Shown: positions 31,944-43,687, counted from the first letter of the stretch. The stretch: 64,000 nt of DNA from Bacillota bacterium (GCA_040757205.1 JBFLXL010000003.1:178418-242417); one strand, 5' to 3'. The notes: generated from the sequence alone by a model not told the origin. Made by a program: numbers and translations.

Positions 31944-32295
31944 GAAGGCACGGGCCGGCGATCCATTGCGGGTGATCGATGATATCCGAATGTCTCCGAC
32001 CTATACCCGGGACGCCGCCGATCTCATCCGGACCGTCATTGCCGAACAACGTCCTTATGGTGTCTATCACGTCACCAATACGGGGCAATGTTCCTGGTAC
32101 GAATTCGCCGCCGCTATTTTCCGCCTGATGGGACTAAAAGTGGACCTTTCTCCCATAAGCAGTACAGAATTTGCCCAGAAGGCAAAGCGCCCGTCCAATT
32201 CAGCCCTTATGAGTTCAAAATTGAATGGGTTGTCGGTGCGTCCCTGGGAAGAGGCCTTGGGTGCCTATCTGAAGGAGAAGGGCCATCTTTCCTGA
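31912..32295 (+). pseudogene. rmlD (dTDP-4-dehydrorhamnose reductase), 3' fragment
   Basis: About 120 residues match the C-terminal half of RmlD ([38 protein letters not shown], then YHVTNTGQCSWYEFAAAIF). The N-terminal Rossmann half and the catalytic YxxxK are missing. The 5' side joins the gmd fragment near 31920, in a different frame. No other rmlABC genes are seen in the window. Confidence 0.8.
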
Positions 32296-32321
32296 ATTAT
32301 GAATGTTGGGAGGAACAGCCG

Positions 32322-33533
32322 ATGGGCTATGATTTCTTGGTTGTCGGATGCGGCATCATCGGCCTAGCAACGGCGATCGAGGTTAAGAAAGCTTTCGGTG
32401 GCAGTGTGTGCGTGCTTGACAAGGAAAGTCAACTGGCGGCCCATGCCAGCGGCAGAAACAGCGGCGTTTTGCATGCCGGTATTTATTACAAGCCCGGAAC
32501 CCTTAAGGCCCGGCTCTGTGTGAGTGGGAATGAGCTGATGAGAAACTTCTGTGCCGAAAAAGGCCTTGGGATGGTAAAAGGGAAAGTAATTGTTACCAGA
32601 GATGAAAAAGAGGTAACAACCCTTCTGGAACTGGAGCAAAGAGCCAGGGCCAGTGGGGCGGAGGTAACGCTCATCGGTGAAGAGGAGCTCCGGGAGATTG
32701 AACCCTATGCACGTACCGTTCATAAAGCCTTGTATTCTCCGAATACGGTTGTGATCAATCCAAGAGAAGTGCTGCACAAGATGGTGGAAGATGCCGGAGC
32801 GCTGGGCATCATTATCAAGACTGGCGTGGCGTTGCAGTCCTTGAACAGGAATTTCAAGGAGGCGCTCACATCCAACGGGCGGTTGGGCTATGGTTATCTG
32901 GTGAACGCGGCCGGTGCTTATGCGGATCGCATCGCGCAGATGTGCGGCATCGGGTTAACGTACACCATGGTTCCTTATAAGGGTGTTTACCTGCGACTGA
33001 AAGATGAATCCAACCATTTGGTGCGTTCCAACATTTATCCCGTTCCGGATCTCCGGTTTCCTTTTTTAGGGGTGCACTTCACCCGGACGCCCCAGGGAGT
33101 CGTTAAAATCGGACCGACGGCCATCCTGGCTTTGAGCCGGGAAAACTATGGGTTGATCGATAACATCAGGTATCAAGAACTTAAGGAGTCTATCTATTGC
33201 ACTGGGAAAAAGCTGTTCACCGACAAGAACTATCTCCGGTTGGCGATGCGGGAGGTCGGAAAATATAATTCCTATTTGATGTACCGGGAAGCAAGGCGGT
33301 TGGTTCCCAGTCTGAAGTACTTCCAGGTTGAGTCGTATCCCACAGTGGGTATTCGGCCGCAGTTGTTCGACAAGACCAAGAATGAACTGATCCTGGATTA
33401 TGTTCTGCTTAAGAACAATGATTCAGTGCATATTCTCAATACGATATCACCCGCTTTCACGTCTTCACTGGCTTTTGCCCAACATGTTGTAACATATATA
33501 AACGGTTCACACTTCAAGAGCTACTTATGTTGA
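32322..33533 (+). CDS. FAD-dependent oxidoreductase, L-2-hydroxyglutarate oxidase (LhgO) type
   Basis: A 403-residue DAO-family flavoprotein with the N-terminal dinucleotide motif VVGCGIIGLATAIE, the LhgO-like ASGRNSGVLHAGIYYKPGTLKARLC stretch and a matching C-terminal FAD part (VGIRPQLFD). The usual reaction is oxidation of L-2-hydroxyglutarate to 2-oxoglutarate; LhgO-like genes also occur in glycan clusters, where the substrate is unclear. GGGAGG lies before ATG 32322. The frame is open upstream over rmlD but without a start site. Confidence 0.82.
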   Translation: MGYDFLVVGCGIIGLATAIEVKKAFGGSVCVLDKESQLAAHASGRNSGVLHAGIYYKPGTLKARLCVSGNELMRNFCAEKGLGMVKGKVIVTRDEKEVTTLLELEQRARASGAEVTLIGEEELREIEPYARTVHKALYSPNTVVINPREVLHKMVEDAGALGIIIKTGVALQSLNRNFKEALTSNGRLGYGYLVNAAGAYADRIAQMCGIGLTYTMVPYKGVYLRLKDESNHLVRSNIYPVPDLRFPFLGVHFTRTPQGVVKIGPTAILALSRENYGLIDNIRYQELKESIYCTGKKLFTDKNYLRLAMREVGKYNSYLMYREARRLVPSLKYFQVESYPTVGIRPQLFDKTKNELILDYVLLKNNDSVHILNTISPAFTSSLAFAQHVVTYINGSHFKSYLC

Positions 33534-33581
33534 AAGCGACATTTTGAGCGCGGTAAAACATATTCTAAAAGAGGTATAATA

Positions 33582-34577
33582 GTGATTATATCACGAACAC
33601 CTGTAAGACTGAGTTTTTTCGGCGGAGGGACCGACTACAGAGAATACTTTATGAGAAAAGGCGGTGCCGTTCTTGGAACGACGATTGATAAATATATTTA
33701 CATAAGCGTTAATAAATTAAGCGATTTTTTTGAGTATAAGATCCGAGTCGGTTATTCGAAGGCCGAACTTGTGAATAATGTTGAGGATATCGTTCATCCA
33801 AGCGTGAGAGAGACGTTGAAATTTATGAAAATGAACGGCAATCTGGATATTCATATATTCGCTGACCTTCCTGCTAAAACAGGTCTCGGCTCGTCATCAT
33901 CATTTACCGTCGGTTTCCTAAACGCCTTGTATGCCCTAGAGGGCAAAAGAGTTTCGAAGCAACAACTCGCCGAAGGAGCAATCTATATTGAACAGCAACT
34001 GATAAAGGAAAATGTTGGATGTCAGGATCAGGTGCATGCAACGTATGGAGGCTTGAATATAATTCAGTTTGATGACGCGGGAATATCCGTTCGACCCGTC
34101 GTCATTTCGAAGGAAAAGTACGATTTCTTGAACGATTCCTTGTTGGTCTTTTACACAGGATTGACCCGTTACGCGAACGAGATACTGAAGGAACAAATAG
34201 AGAACACCAAGACATGCAGCAAAGATGACTATCTTGAGAGAATGTGTCAAATGGTCTTCGATGCTGAAAGAATAATTTCTGCAGAGAGCCCAGAAGAGAT
34301 GGTGAGACAATTGGGCGAATTGCTGAATGAAAGCTGGTCATTGAAAAAATGTCTCTCCCGACAGATAACAACCTCTTTCATCGACGAAGCCTACACCAAG
34401 GCAATAGGCGCAGGGGCATACGGTGGCAAATTGGCGGGAGCGGGAGGCGGCGGATTTCTCTTTTTTTTGGCTGATAGGACCAGGCACAAATCGGTAAGAG
34501 CGGCGTTAAGTGATCTGTTGGAAGTACATTTTAGGTTTGAAAATGAAGGATCTAAAATCATCTATCTGACATATTAA
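33582..34577 (+). CDS. hddA: GHMP kinase, D-glycero-D-manno-heptose 7-phosphate kinase-like
   Basis: A 331-residue GHMP kinase: ISRTPVRLSFFGGGTDYREYF at the N-terminus, ATP-binding DLPAKTGLGSSSSFTVGFLNAL near residue 92, and GAYGGKLAGAGGGGFLFF near the end. The sequence is closest to HddA-type sugar kinases that phosphorylate heptose 7-phosphate at C1. All motifs are intact. GTG 33582 follows AGAGG. The nucleotidyltransferase that should follow is truncated (34581-34718), whereas the second locus at 56-59 kb has an intact one with a broken kinase. Confidence 0.85.
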   Translation: MIISRTPVRLSFFGGGTDYREYFMRKGGAVLGTTIDKYIYISVNKLSDFFEYKIRVGYSKAELVNNVEDIVHPSVRETLKFMKMNGNLDIHIFADLPAKTGLGSSSSFTVGFLNALYALEGKRVSKQQLAEGAIYIEQQLIKENVGCQDQVHATYGGLNIIQFDDAGISVRPVVISKEKYDFLNDSLLVFYTGLTRYANEILKEQIENTKTCSKDDYLERMCQMVFDAERIISAESPEEMVRQLGELLNESWSLKKCLSRQITTSFIDEAYTKAIGAGAYGGKLAGAGGGGFLFFLADRTRHKSVRAALSDLLEVHFRFENEGSKIIYLTY

Positions 34578-34580
34578 GGC

Positions 34581-37063
<2,483 letters not shown>

Positions 37064-37064
37064 A

Positions 37065-38009
37065 TTGGTAGTACAACAGTGTCCGGTATGTGATAGCAGT
37101 AAAAATAAATTTTTGGCGCAATACAAAAATAAATATAAACTCTATTCGTGCACAGAGTGCGATTTATACTTTTATATTCCAAGGGATTATACAAGGGAGC
37201 AATACGAGCAGGATTATTTCAGAACTGATACGCCCTTTGACTACAGCATATGGTTAGCAAATCTTAAAGAAATTCACAGCTCAAAAAAAGGAGAGGAAAA
37301 ATACTGCAACTATTCTTATCTTAAGGAAATAGTAAAACTCGTCCCAAAAATTATTCCATCAGGCTCTACTATTTTAGATATTGGTTGTGGGAGTGGATTT
37401 ACCTTAAAGAAACTAAAAGAGAAAGGTTATAAGATGTATGGAATAGAGATAGTTGAGCAGTTAGTGAAAGGATTACTATCCTTGGGTTATGATGTTTACA
37501 ACGGTGATTTTAGTGATTACCCCAAAACATGGAATATGCCACATCTTGTTATTGCATCAGAGGTGCTGGAACACTTAGATGAGCCACTGCAGTTTCTTAA
37601 AGCAGTAAAGGAGAAGTTTAGTTCAGCCATTTTACTTGTCACTGTCCCAAGCCCAAACAGGGTAAGCCGTTTTAAGAAAATAGATGACCCCTGTGATTAC
37701 CCACCATACCATTTTACAAGATGGTCAAAGAGAAGCTTGGAATATGCCCTTAAAAAAGCAGGATATAGAGAAATAGAAATAAAAGAATATCCTGTTCCAG
37801 CCTCAGAAACACCATATCCTGCGTATCCTGCTATCATTAGTTTTTTAGGTAGAGCGGTGTTAAGACCGCTCAGGAAGCATTCCAAAGAACCAGAAACAAC
37901 TCCTGTTGCTATTTTTGTTAGTCGTGCTTTACTTAGCAGAATTTTTGCCTTTTATTACACACTTCTTGGGGCTAAAGGATGGAGCATGATTGCCACTGCA
38001 AAGCCATGA
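37065..38009 (+). CDS. SAM-dependent methyltransferase with N-terminal zinc motif
   Basis: A 314-residue class I methyltransferase. The N-terminus has a CxxC...CxxC pair (CPVCDSS, then CTECDLYF), followed by the SAM motif TILDIGCGSGFTLKKLKEKG near residue 105 and ASEVLEHLDEP. It probably methylates a sugar, lipid carrier or peptide in the glycan pathway. The start is TTG 37065 with AAGGAGGT upstream. The end overlaps the next gene as ATGA. Confidence 0.82.
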   Translation: MVVQQCPVCDSSKNKFLAQYKNKYKLYSCTECDLYFYIPRDYTREQYEQDYFRTDTPFDYSIWLANLKEIHSSKKGEEKYCNYSYLKEIVKLVPKIIPSGSTILDIGCGSGFTLKKLKEKGYKMYGIEIVEQLVKGLLSLGYDVYNGDFSDYPKTWNMPHLVIASEVLEHLDEPLQFLKAVKEKFSSAILLVTVPSPNRVSRFKKIDDPCDYPPYHFTRWSKRSLEYALKKAGYREIEIKEYPVPASETPYPAYPAIISFLGRAVLRPLRKHSKEPETTPVAIFVSRALLSRIFAFYYTLLGAKGWSMIATAKP

Positions 38010-39196
38010 CCCTTCACATCTTTGACAACACCCTCAGAGACAAAAGAGGGCATCACTATGAGTATGACAAGTCCATTTACGATGAATGGACTTCTATGGG
38101 TTTTCAGGCAAAAGTGTACTGCCATCAAAAGGCAAAAAGAGATATCAGGGAGTCTCTATCTGGCATGCCTAATTTTTCCCATGATATTCATTACTCTGTA
38201 AGCAGAATTCCAAAAGTTGGCCAGACTATAAACTTTTTTTTGGGCAATCTGTTTTTCTGGAAGGACTTAAGAAAAATCGACCCGAAATCGTTTTCAAAAT
38301 CAGATATAGCGCTGTTTCATACGCTTAGCTATAATCAACTGCTCGGATTATTTATTTGGTATAAAAGTCTTCCAGTTGAGAATCAGCCATTTGTTGTTTT
38401 GCTATTACGATACACAAACATTGTGTTCAGACCGCAAAAAGTGTGGCGCAGGAGTCGGTACCTATATAAGTTTATATTTAAATTATTTTCAAATTATTTA
38501 ATGAAGTACAACATTGTGCTTGCTGCAGATAGCGATATCCTGGCAGAGGAATACGAGGAACTCTCAGGCGTAAAGGTTTCAGTCCTTCCTATCCCTCATC
38601 TCCCACACAACGGAAACTCTAAACATTCTGGAAAAATGACCAGCTTTATATATCTCGGTGATGCGAGAGAGGAAAAGGGCTACTGTCTTCTGCCCGAGGC
38701 AATAAGGGGCATTTTGGGTGAGAGGAAGGATATCAGGTTCGTTATACAGTCAAATGTCTCTGAAAATCCCTCAAAGGCAGTTCTCAAGACAAAAGCAGAG
38801 CTTTCTACCATTGGGGAGACTGTTGTGGTTGTGGATGGGCCTCTTGAAACAGAGGAATATTACAAACTACTTTCAGAGGCAGATGCAGTGCTACTGCCTT
38901 ACTGCCAAAGCACATATTACGGGAGAACCTCTGGAATATTTGCAGAAGCACTCGCCTTTGGAAAACCTGTAATTACCACTGCCGATACATGGATGGAGCT
39001 GCAAATCAAAAAATATAATAATTGTGGAGTAACTTTCAATGGATATAATGCACAAGAACTCAAAAATGCGATAGAGGTGTTCTTAAATAACAAGAAAGAC
39101 TTCTCCATCAAGGCAAAAGAAGCTTCAATGGAGTGGAAAAAGTTTTATAACGCCAGAACTTATATTGACAGGCTATTGGCTTTACGAAGGCAGTAA
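38006..39196 (+). CDS. Glycosyltransferase (GT4-like), C-terminus altered by IS66 insertion
   Basis: A 396-residue GT-B glycosyltransferase; the C-terminal half has FIYLGDAREEKGY, the VLLPYCQSTYYGRTSGIFAEALAFGKPVI acceptor/donor region, with E-x7-E-like spacing. It resembles the gene at 46505. The IS66 element inserted at 39193 supplies the stop codon (CAG-TAA): without it the frame would run on for 5 more residues past the target site at 41183. The core is intact, so the enzyme may still work. Confidence 0.82.
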   Translation: MTLHIFDNTLRDKRGHHYEYDKSIYDEWTSMGFQAKVYCHQKAKRDIRESLSGMPNFSHDIHYSVSRIPKVGQTINFFLGNLFFWKDLRKIDPKSFSKSDIALFHTLSYNQLLGLFIWYKSLPVENQPFVVLLLRYTNIVFRPQKVWRRSRYLYKFIFKLFSNYLMKYNIVLAADSDILAEEYEELSGVKVSVLPIPHLPHNGNSKHSGKMTSFIYLGDAREEKGYCLLPEAIRGILGERKDIRFVIQSNVSENPSKAVLKTKAELSTIGETVVVVDGPLETEEYYKLLSEADAVLLPYCQSTYYGRTSGIFAEALAFGKPVITTADTWMELQIKKYNNCGVTFNGYNAQELKNAIEVFLNNKKDFSIKAKEASMEWKKFYNARTYIDRLLALRRQ

Positions 39197-39305
39197 ATAA
39201 TCAGTGAACCCGTTCAAATCCATGCGAGCATAAATCCGCAGGGTTGGGTGCTATCGGTATTGTAGCACGTTGAAGGACCGGAATTGAAGGCGTCCAAGCC
39301 ATTTG

Positions 39306-40196
39306 TCACAAGGATGGCGGGATGGATCCGGCAAGGGACTGACGAAAGTCTGGTGCCAGGGGGTAGAGATAAATGTCTTTCACCGGCAATTTGCGCTCCT
39401 TGTAGCGGTCCAGTTTCCCCCGGCCTTGTGTAGTCCCCACGTGTACCCAATTGGCCGCTTTGTAGCAGGTGCCGTGGAAGCGATCCTTTTCCACAAAGGT
39501 CTCCAGCAATACCGGCCGGTATCCGTAAACCGCCAACCAATCCGCCGGCAACCGGCGGGCGCAAGCGGCCAGGATCTTGGAAGCCAGGTTTTTGGACTGC
39601 ACCCAGGGAAGAATCAAAAAGCGGGAGTTATTCACCACCAAATGCAAATTGGCCACCCGCTGTTCGGCCGACCAGCCGATCCAGGCATCCCGGGGCTGGA
39701 CCTTCCAGGCGGCGGCGGAGAAGCCCAGGGCGGCCAGCAGCCCGGCGGGAGAGTGGACCAGATAGCGGAGTTGGGCCCCCGTCAAGTGCTTGTAACCAAG
39801 GTAATGGTACCGGTCCACCAGTTCGTTCCACAGGGGGGACTCCTTCCGGGTCACCCGTTGCAGGGTCAGCGGCAAGAGCTGCTGTACCGGTTGCACGATA
39901 AGTTTCCGGGGTTCGCCCTCCGGTGTGCGGCGAGGGGTGCGGGAGGTCGAAGCACCGTTCCGGGGAGCGGGCAACTGGATCAGACCGGCGCGGTGCAAGC
40001 GCAGCAAAGCCACCCGGCAACTCATGTCCTTGAGGCCGCCGTCGGGCTTGAACCAACCCAGCGCCGCACAGACCTCCCGGGAAATCTTGGTGCGCCAGGA
40101 GGCCGGATCGGCGGCGATGATCCGCCGGATCAAATCCAGATCGGCCCGGGTAAACCTCCGGCCGCAGATCACTTTGGGGAAATCCTGTTCGGTCAC
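39306..40196 (-). CDS. DUF4338 (DruA-like) protein inside the IS66 element
   Basis: A 296-residue protein with the DUF4338 pattern: N-terminal helical part (DLDLIRRIIAADPASWRTKI, then GGLKDMSCRVALLRLHRAGLIQLP), then LWNELVDRYHYLGYKHLTG, ANLHLVVNNSRFLILPWV, ETFVEKDRFHGTCYKAANW and VGTTQGRGKLDRY. DUF4338 is the DruA domain of the Druantia anti-phage system, and it is also common next to transposases; its reaction is unknown. The GTG start overlaps the tnpC stop as GTGA, so it is translated with the transposase. It lies inside the inverted repeats and the frame is intact. Confidence 0.85.
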   Translation of the reverse strand: MTEQDFPKVICGRRFTRADLDLIRRIIAADPASWRTKISREVCAALGWFKPDGGLKDMSCRVALLRLHRAGLIQLPAPRNGASTSRTPRRTPEGEPRKLIVQPVQQLLPLTLQRVTRKESPLWNELVDRYHYLGYKHLTGAQLRYLVHSPAGLLAALGFSAAAWKVQPRDAWIGWSAEQRVANLHLVVNNSRFLILPWVQSKNLASKILAACARRLPADWLAVYGYRPVLLETFVEKDRFHGTCYKAANWVHVGTTQGRGKLDRYKERKLPVKDIYLYPLAPDFRQSLAGSIPPSL

Positions 40197-41041
40197 AAAC
40201 CATCCCTCCGGCGCAAAGCATGTTTTTCCAGGTTTTCTTTGAGCACGTTCCAGGGCAGGAAACGTTCCAGATCGGCCGGCGGGCCGCCGTTTGCGGCGCA
40301 TGCGTCCAGGTAGTGGCGGAGATAGGCGCAAGGGTCCAGACCGTGTTCTGCCACCGTCCGCAGAATGGACATGCACATGGCCATGAACTGACCGCCCCAT
40401 TCCGAGAAGGTACCGTTGGAATTCTTCCGCCCCAAGGCCACGGGCCGCAGCATCCGTTCGGCCAGATTGTTGTCCATGGGCACCTGGGGGTGGTCCACGA
40501 AAACGGTCGGGGTACCCGCCGAAAGCGGGTCCGGCCCAGTGGGTGCGGGCGCTTTCCAATGCCTGGCGCTCCCGTCCAGTGCAGGTCCGGCTGTTGCAAC
40601 TCGGCCTCGCGCGTACGGGCCATCTCGTTCAATGCTTGTTCCAGATCCGTCTGAGCCCGCAGGAAGCACTCCTGATCATCGGCTGCCAGCCGGGCCTCGT
40701 TCAAACGATAAGATATTGGCAATGCGTGCCACCCAGGCGTCGGCCCAGGGTTCCAGGCAGGTCAGGTTTTTGGTTTCGCAGTCGGTCCCGGTTTGGGCCT
40801 CTTGCTCAGTCTGCTTCGCCCGGGGGGCTTTCTCGGAGGAGCGGCTGAAAAGCATGTCTTGCAATTTTGAGACTGCCGCTTCTTGAGCAGCGATCTTTTC
40901 TTGCAAGCGTTCTTGTTTCTGGATCAGGAGGTCATTTTCACGCCTGAGCTGCTCAATGAACGGGCAGTGCGGAAAGGAACACAACCCAGTCGTGCCGAAA
41001 GGGTTTTCAGGTGTCTGTGCCGTGATTGCTGGTCTGCTCAT
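40193..41041 (-). pseudogene. IS66 transposase TnpC, internally deleted and frameshifted
   Basis: The N-terminal part (41041 to about 40740) has the coiled-coil leader and LFSRSSEK; the C-terminal part (LLRAQTDLEQALNEMARTRE onward, to PMDNNLAERMLRPVALGRKN and EWGGQFMAMCMSIL) is present in two frames. The middle with most of the catalytic DDE core is missing. A hairpin repeat at 40509-40536 splits HWAG from TVFVDH and shifts the frame. No active transposase is expected from this copy. Confidence 0.85.
40509..40536. repeat. Hairpin micro-repeat inside IS66 tnpC
   Basis: GGGGTACCCGCC, GAAA and GCGGGTCCGGCC: an ACCCGC/GCGGGT stem with a CGAAA loop, with flanks as in the copies at 43 kb. It breaks the tnpC reading frame between conserved codons. 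Confidence 0.75.
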
Positions 41042-41182
41042 ACTGAGAGTTTACCAGTAAAATTGCACTGTGTCCAGCCCTGAAAGCAAAGTTTTTGCAA
41101 GGTTTTTTGGGATGGCTCGGCAGTGCGAATCTCAGGACGAGCAGCCCAAGGGAAGCGGGTTTACTGAATGTTTACCGAAGGC

Positions 41183-42544
41183 ATGACATCAGAGCATAAA
41201 AGAATATTGTTTGTGGTTGATGGCTCTTTTTTCCCCATCAGAGACGGCTCATCACAAAGATATTATGTGTGGCTTCAATATCTTAACAAATTCGGATATG
41301 AGGTCTACTTTTTATCATTTAATTCGCAGAGAGGCAGATGGGATTCTGAGTCGCTACAATTAATAAAAAAATATGTTAGAGACTATCTGATTATCGACAC
41401 TTATTCAAGCCCCATAAAGCATTTCGTTAAACGGGCTTTTATGCGGCTTGCCAATATATTGATGGGCAGAAACCGCCTATACAGTATGATAGAGAGATTT
41501 TTTTATAAAAAGCAATTCGGACAGATACAAAGTTACATCACTAATAATTCAGTCTCAGACTTTGCCATTATCGTTAATAAGCCTTGGACTGCAAATTCTA
41601 TGGGGCTTGAAAATCTAAAAAACTTCAGAGGGCTAAAGATAATAGATATCCATGATATCCATGCTAGCCACTTCCATATTGCAAAAAAAATCCTCATGCG
41701 TAAACCAATTAAAGAATTTATAGGTGGAATATATGCTAACTTCCTGCTTGAAAAATTCTGGACTCTCACTTTTAATTACAAAAAAGCCTATGAGGAAGAG
41801 ATAAACATTCTCAGTGTATTTGATAAAGTGCTTGTTACTTCAGTTTCTGAGGTTGAAGAGCTGAGGAATATTCAGGCTCTCTCTAAAAAAGTAAGATATC
41901 TACCTCTTCTTGTGATACCCAAAAAAGAGGGCGTCTCTTATCAGAATACTAACAAGCAATATGATTTTGGGTTTATTGGAAGCTCAGGACTTTTCAATGT
42001 TGAGGCAATTGAATTTTTTGGAAACTCTATCATTCCTCATATAAGAGAAAGGAGGCAAGACTTCAGATGCCTGATAGCAGGACCTATCTCTAATGTAGCC
42101 AGAGGGATACTTGCCAGTGAAAGGGGTATTGAGTTTTTAGATAGCATAAATGACCTGAATGATTTCTACGGCAGAGTCAAAATTGTTATTGTACCCCTTC
42201 TTTCAGGAACAGGTGTAAGTGTAAAGACCTTAGAGGCTATGAACTATGGCTGTCCGGTCTTAAGCACCACCGTAGGTGTGCGAGGTCTTGAGGTAAAGGA
42301 CAGGTTTGATATCTGGATTGAGGATGACCCGAAGCAGTTTGCAGAGTCCCTCGTGAAAATGCTGGATAACGATGCACTGCAGTCTCAACTTATGCTGAAT
42401 GCCCTCACAACTATAAGTGGAAAATACTCATTAGCCTGGCATTATGAAGTGCTCAATTCTGTGTTAAACATGAATCCGGCAAGTAAAACCGAAGAATCCG
42501 GTAATGGTGGGCCTTACAGCCGTAATTTCGTGCAAAAAATTTAG
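41183..42544 (+). CDS. Glycosyltransferase (GT4-like)
   Basis: A protein of about 453 residues with GT-B folds: KRILFVVDGSFFPIRDGSSQR at the N-terminus, YDFGFIGSSGLFNVEAI at the start of the second half, and VPLLSGTGVSVKTLEAMNYGCPVLST near residue 340, the donor-binding region of GT4 enzymes. ATG 41183 lies at the edge of the IS66 target duplication, so the original start was kept; an in-frame ATG at 41168 lies in the IS end. Before insertion it overlapped the previous glycosyltransferase gene. Confidence 0.82.
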   Translation: MTSEHKRILFVVDGSFFPIRDGSSQRYYVWLQYLNKFGYEVYFLSFNSQRGRWDSESLQLIKKYVRDYLIIDTYSSPIKHFVKRAFMRLANILMGRNRLYSMIERFFYKKQFGQIQSYITNNSVSDFAIIVNKPWTANSMGLENLKNFRGLKIIDIHDIHASHFHIAKKILMRKPIKEFIGGIYANFLLEKFWTLTFNYKKAYEEEINILSVFDKVLVTSVSEVEELRNIQALSKKVRYLPLLVIPKKEGVSYQNTNKQYDFGFIGSSGLFNVEAIEFFGNSIIPHIRERRQDFRCLIAGPISNVARGILASERGIEFLDSINDLNDFYGRVKIVIVPLLSGTGVSVKTLEAMNYGCPVLSTTVGVRGLEVKDRFDIWIEDDPKQFAESLVKMLDNDALQSQLMLNALTTISGKYSLAWHYEVLNSVLNMNPASKTEESGNGGPYSRNFVQKI

Positions 42545-43043
42545 CAAAATAAGGAGGAACATCACTCCTCAGCGAGAATTGGTACTTTAACAGCAAACAC
42601 CAAAATCGGAGGAGGATGTTCCCGACGCCATGATATCACATGACCTTGCCGAAGAGCAATCCCTTTCTTGGAGCCGCCAGCAAAGACGGGCCATGGAGCG
42701 CCGCCAGGCCAGGGAACTGGCGCGGCTGGAGAAACTGGCCCGGAAAACGGATTTGCCCGTGGCCTTTGACAACCAAACCATCACCGCCTTCGGCGGGTTC
42801 GGTGTACTGGAGGCATTCAAGCAGGTCGTCGGTTTTGTGCAGTTGGTGCACGAACACCTGCGGGTGTACCGGCACCATAATTGTCGCTACACCGTCGCCC
42901 AACTGGTCGATACTGCCAACCGACGCGCAGGTTTTCGGACTCTCCCGCTTGGAGCACATGAATCCTTAAGACGGACCCGGGCTACAAGCTTCTCAAGGGA
43001 GTGGATCGGGCACCGGATGAACGGACCTTCCGCCATTTACTGG

Positions 43044-43070
43044 GGCCGACCCACCTGCGGTGGGTGCCCC
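43044..43070. repeat. Hairpin micro-repeat in IS1380 gene, copy a
   Basis: GGCCGACCCACC, TGC, GGTGGGTGCCCC: the inverse orientation of the element at 40509 with a compensated stem (CACC/GGTG instead of CGCC/GGCG). It separates the codons for LLG from those for DEVEAMPRINQ. Confidence 0.7.
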
Positions 43071-43310
43071 GGTCCGGACGAGGTGGAAGCAATGCCCCGG
43101 ATAAACCAGGCCCTCTTGGAACTCAAGGCCCGGACCGAACCGCCCCGGGAGGTGTGGCTGGACATTGACGACACCGTGATCACCTTGTTCGGAAATCAGG
43201 AAGGCGCCGAGGCGGGCTACAACCGCTACCGCAGGCGTCCGTCCCACAAGGCCAAGGCGGCCTTCATCGCCGGCACCACCGAACTCGTCAATGCCCAACT
43301 GTATGACGGC

Positions 43311-43337
43311 GGGGTACCCGCCGAAGGCGGGTCGGCC
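43311..43337. repeat. Hairpin micro-repeat in IS1380 gene, copy b
   Basis: GGGGTACCCGCC, GAA, GGCGGGTCGGCC, same orientation as the copy in tnpC. It adds VPAEGGSA-like residues between QLYDG and SNGQFMDFL without breaking the frame. Confidence 0.75.
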
Positions 43338-43661
43338 AGCAACGGGCAATTTATGGATTTTCTCCAGGATACCCTGTCCCGGATCAGTACCCGGATAACG
43401 GTCGTCGGCATCCGCCTGGACAAAGGATTCTTTGACGAGAAGAACTTCAACTACCTGGAGGATCAAAACCTGTACTATGTGTGCAAAGCGCCGCTGAACA
43501 GCAGCGTCCGTAAAATAATCAACCACCTTAACCGCGAAGAACTCTGGCGCCCGTTGGACGACACCTATGCCGTAGCCGAACTGCCGGCTCGGGTACCTCT
43601 GCCCAGTTGGGAACGGCTCGTGAGCGGTTCGTCTTCGTCCGGGAGAAGGTCAGGACCGAAT

Positions 43662-43687
43662 GCCGACCCGCTTTCGGCGGGTGCCCC
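43662..43687. repeat. Hairpin micro-repeat in IS1380 gene, copy c
   Basis: GCCGACCCGC, TTTC, GGCGGGTGCCCC, inverse orientation. It lies between VREKVRTE and ETPQFHDLYDH in the transposase. Confidence 0.75.

Larger units (their letters stand above)
39193..41175. mobile_element. IS66-type element with intact DUF4338 gene and 8-bp target duplication
   Basis: The ends read GTAAATAATCAGTGAACCCG and, on the other strand, GTAAACATTCAGTAAACCCG: 17 of 20 bases match as inverted repeats, with the GTAA tip typical of IS66. A perfect 8-bp duplication CGAAGGCA lies at 39185-39192 and 41176-41183; IS66 makes 8-bp duplications. The element is 1983 bp and carries, on the minus strand, a deleted tnpC and a DUF4338 gene. 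The right-hand 130 bp recur at 55767-55898. Confidence 0.88.

Noticed and set aside
37065..38009. Loss of start codon in the methyltransferase gene
   Set aside because: TTG at 37065 with AAGGAGGT at good spacing is an acceptable start; several other genes here use TTG.
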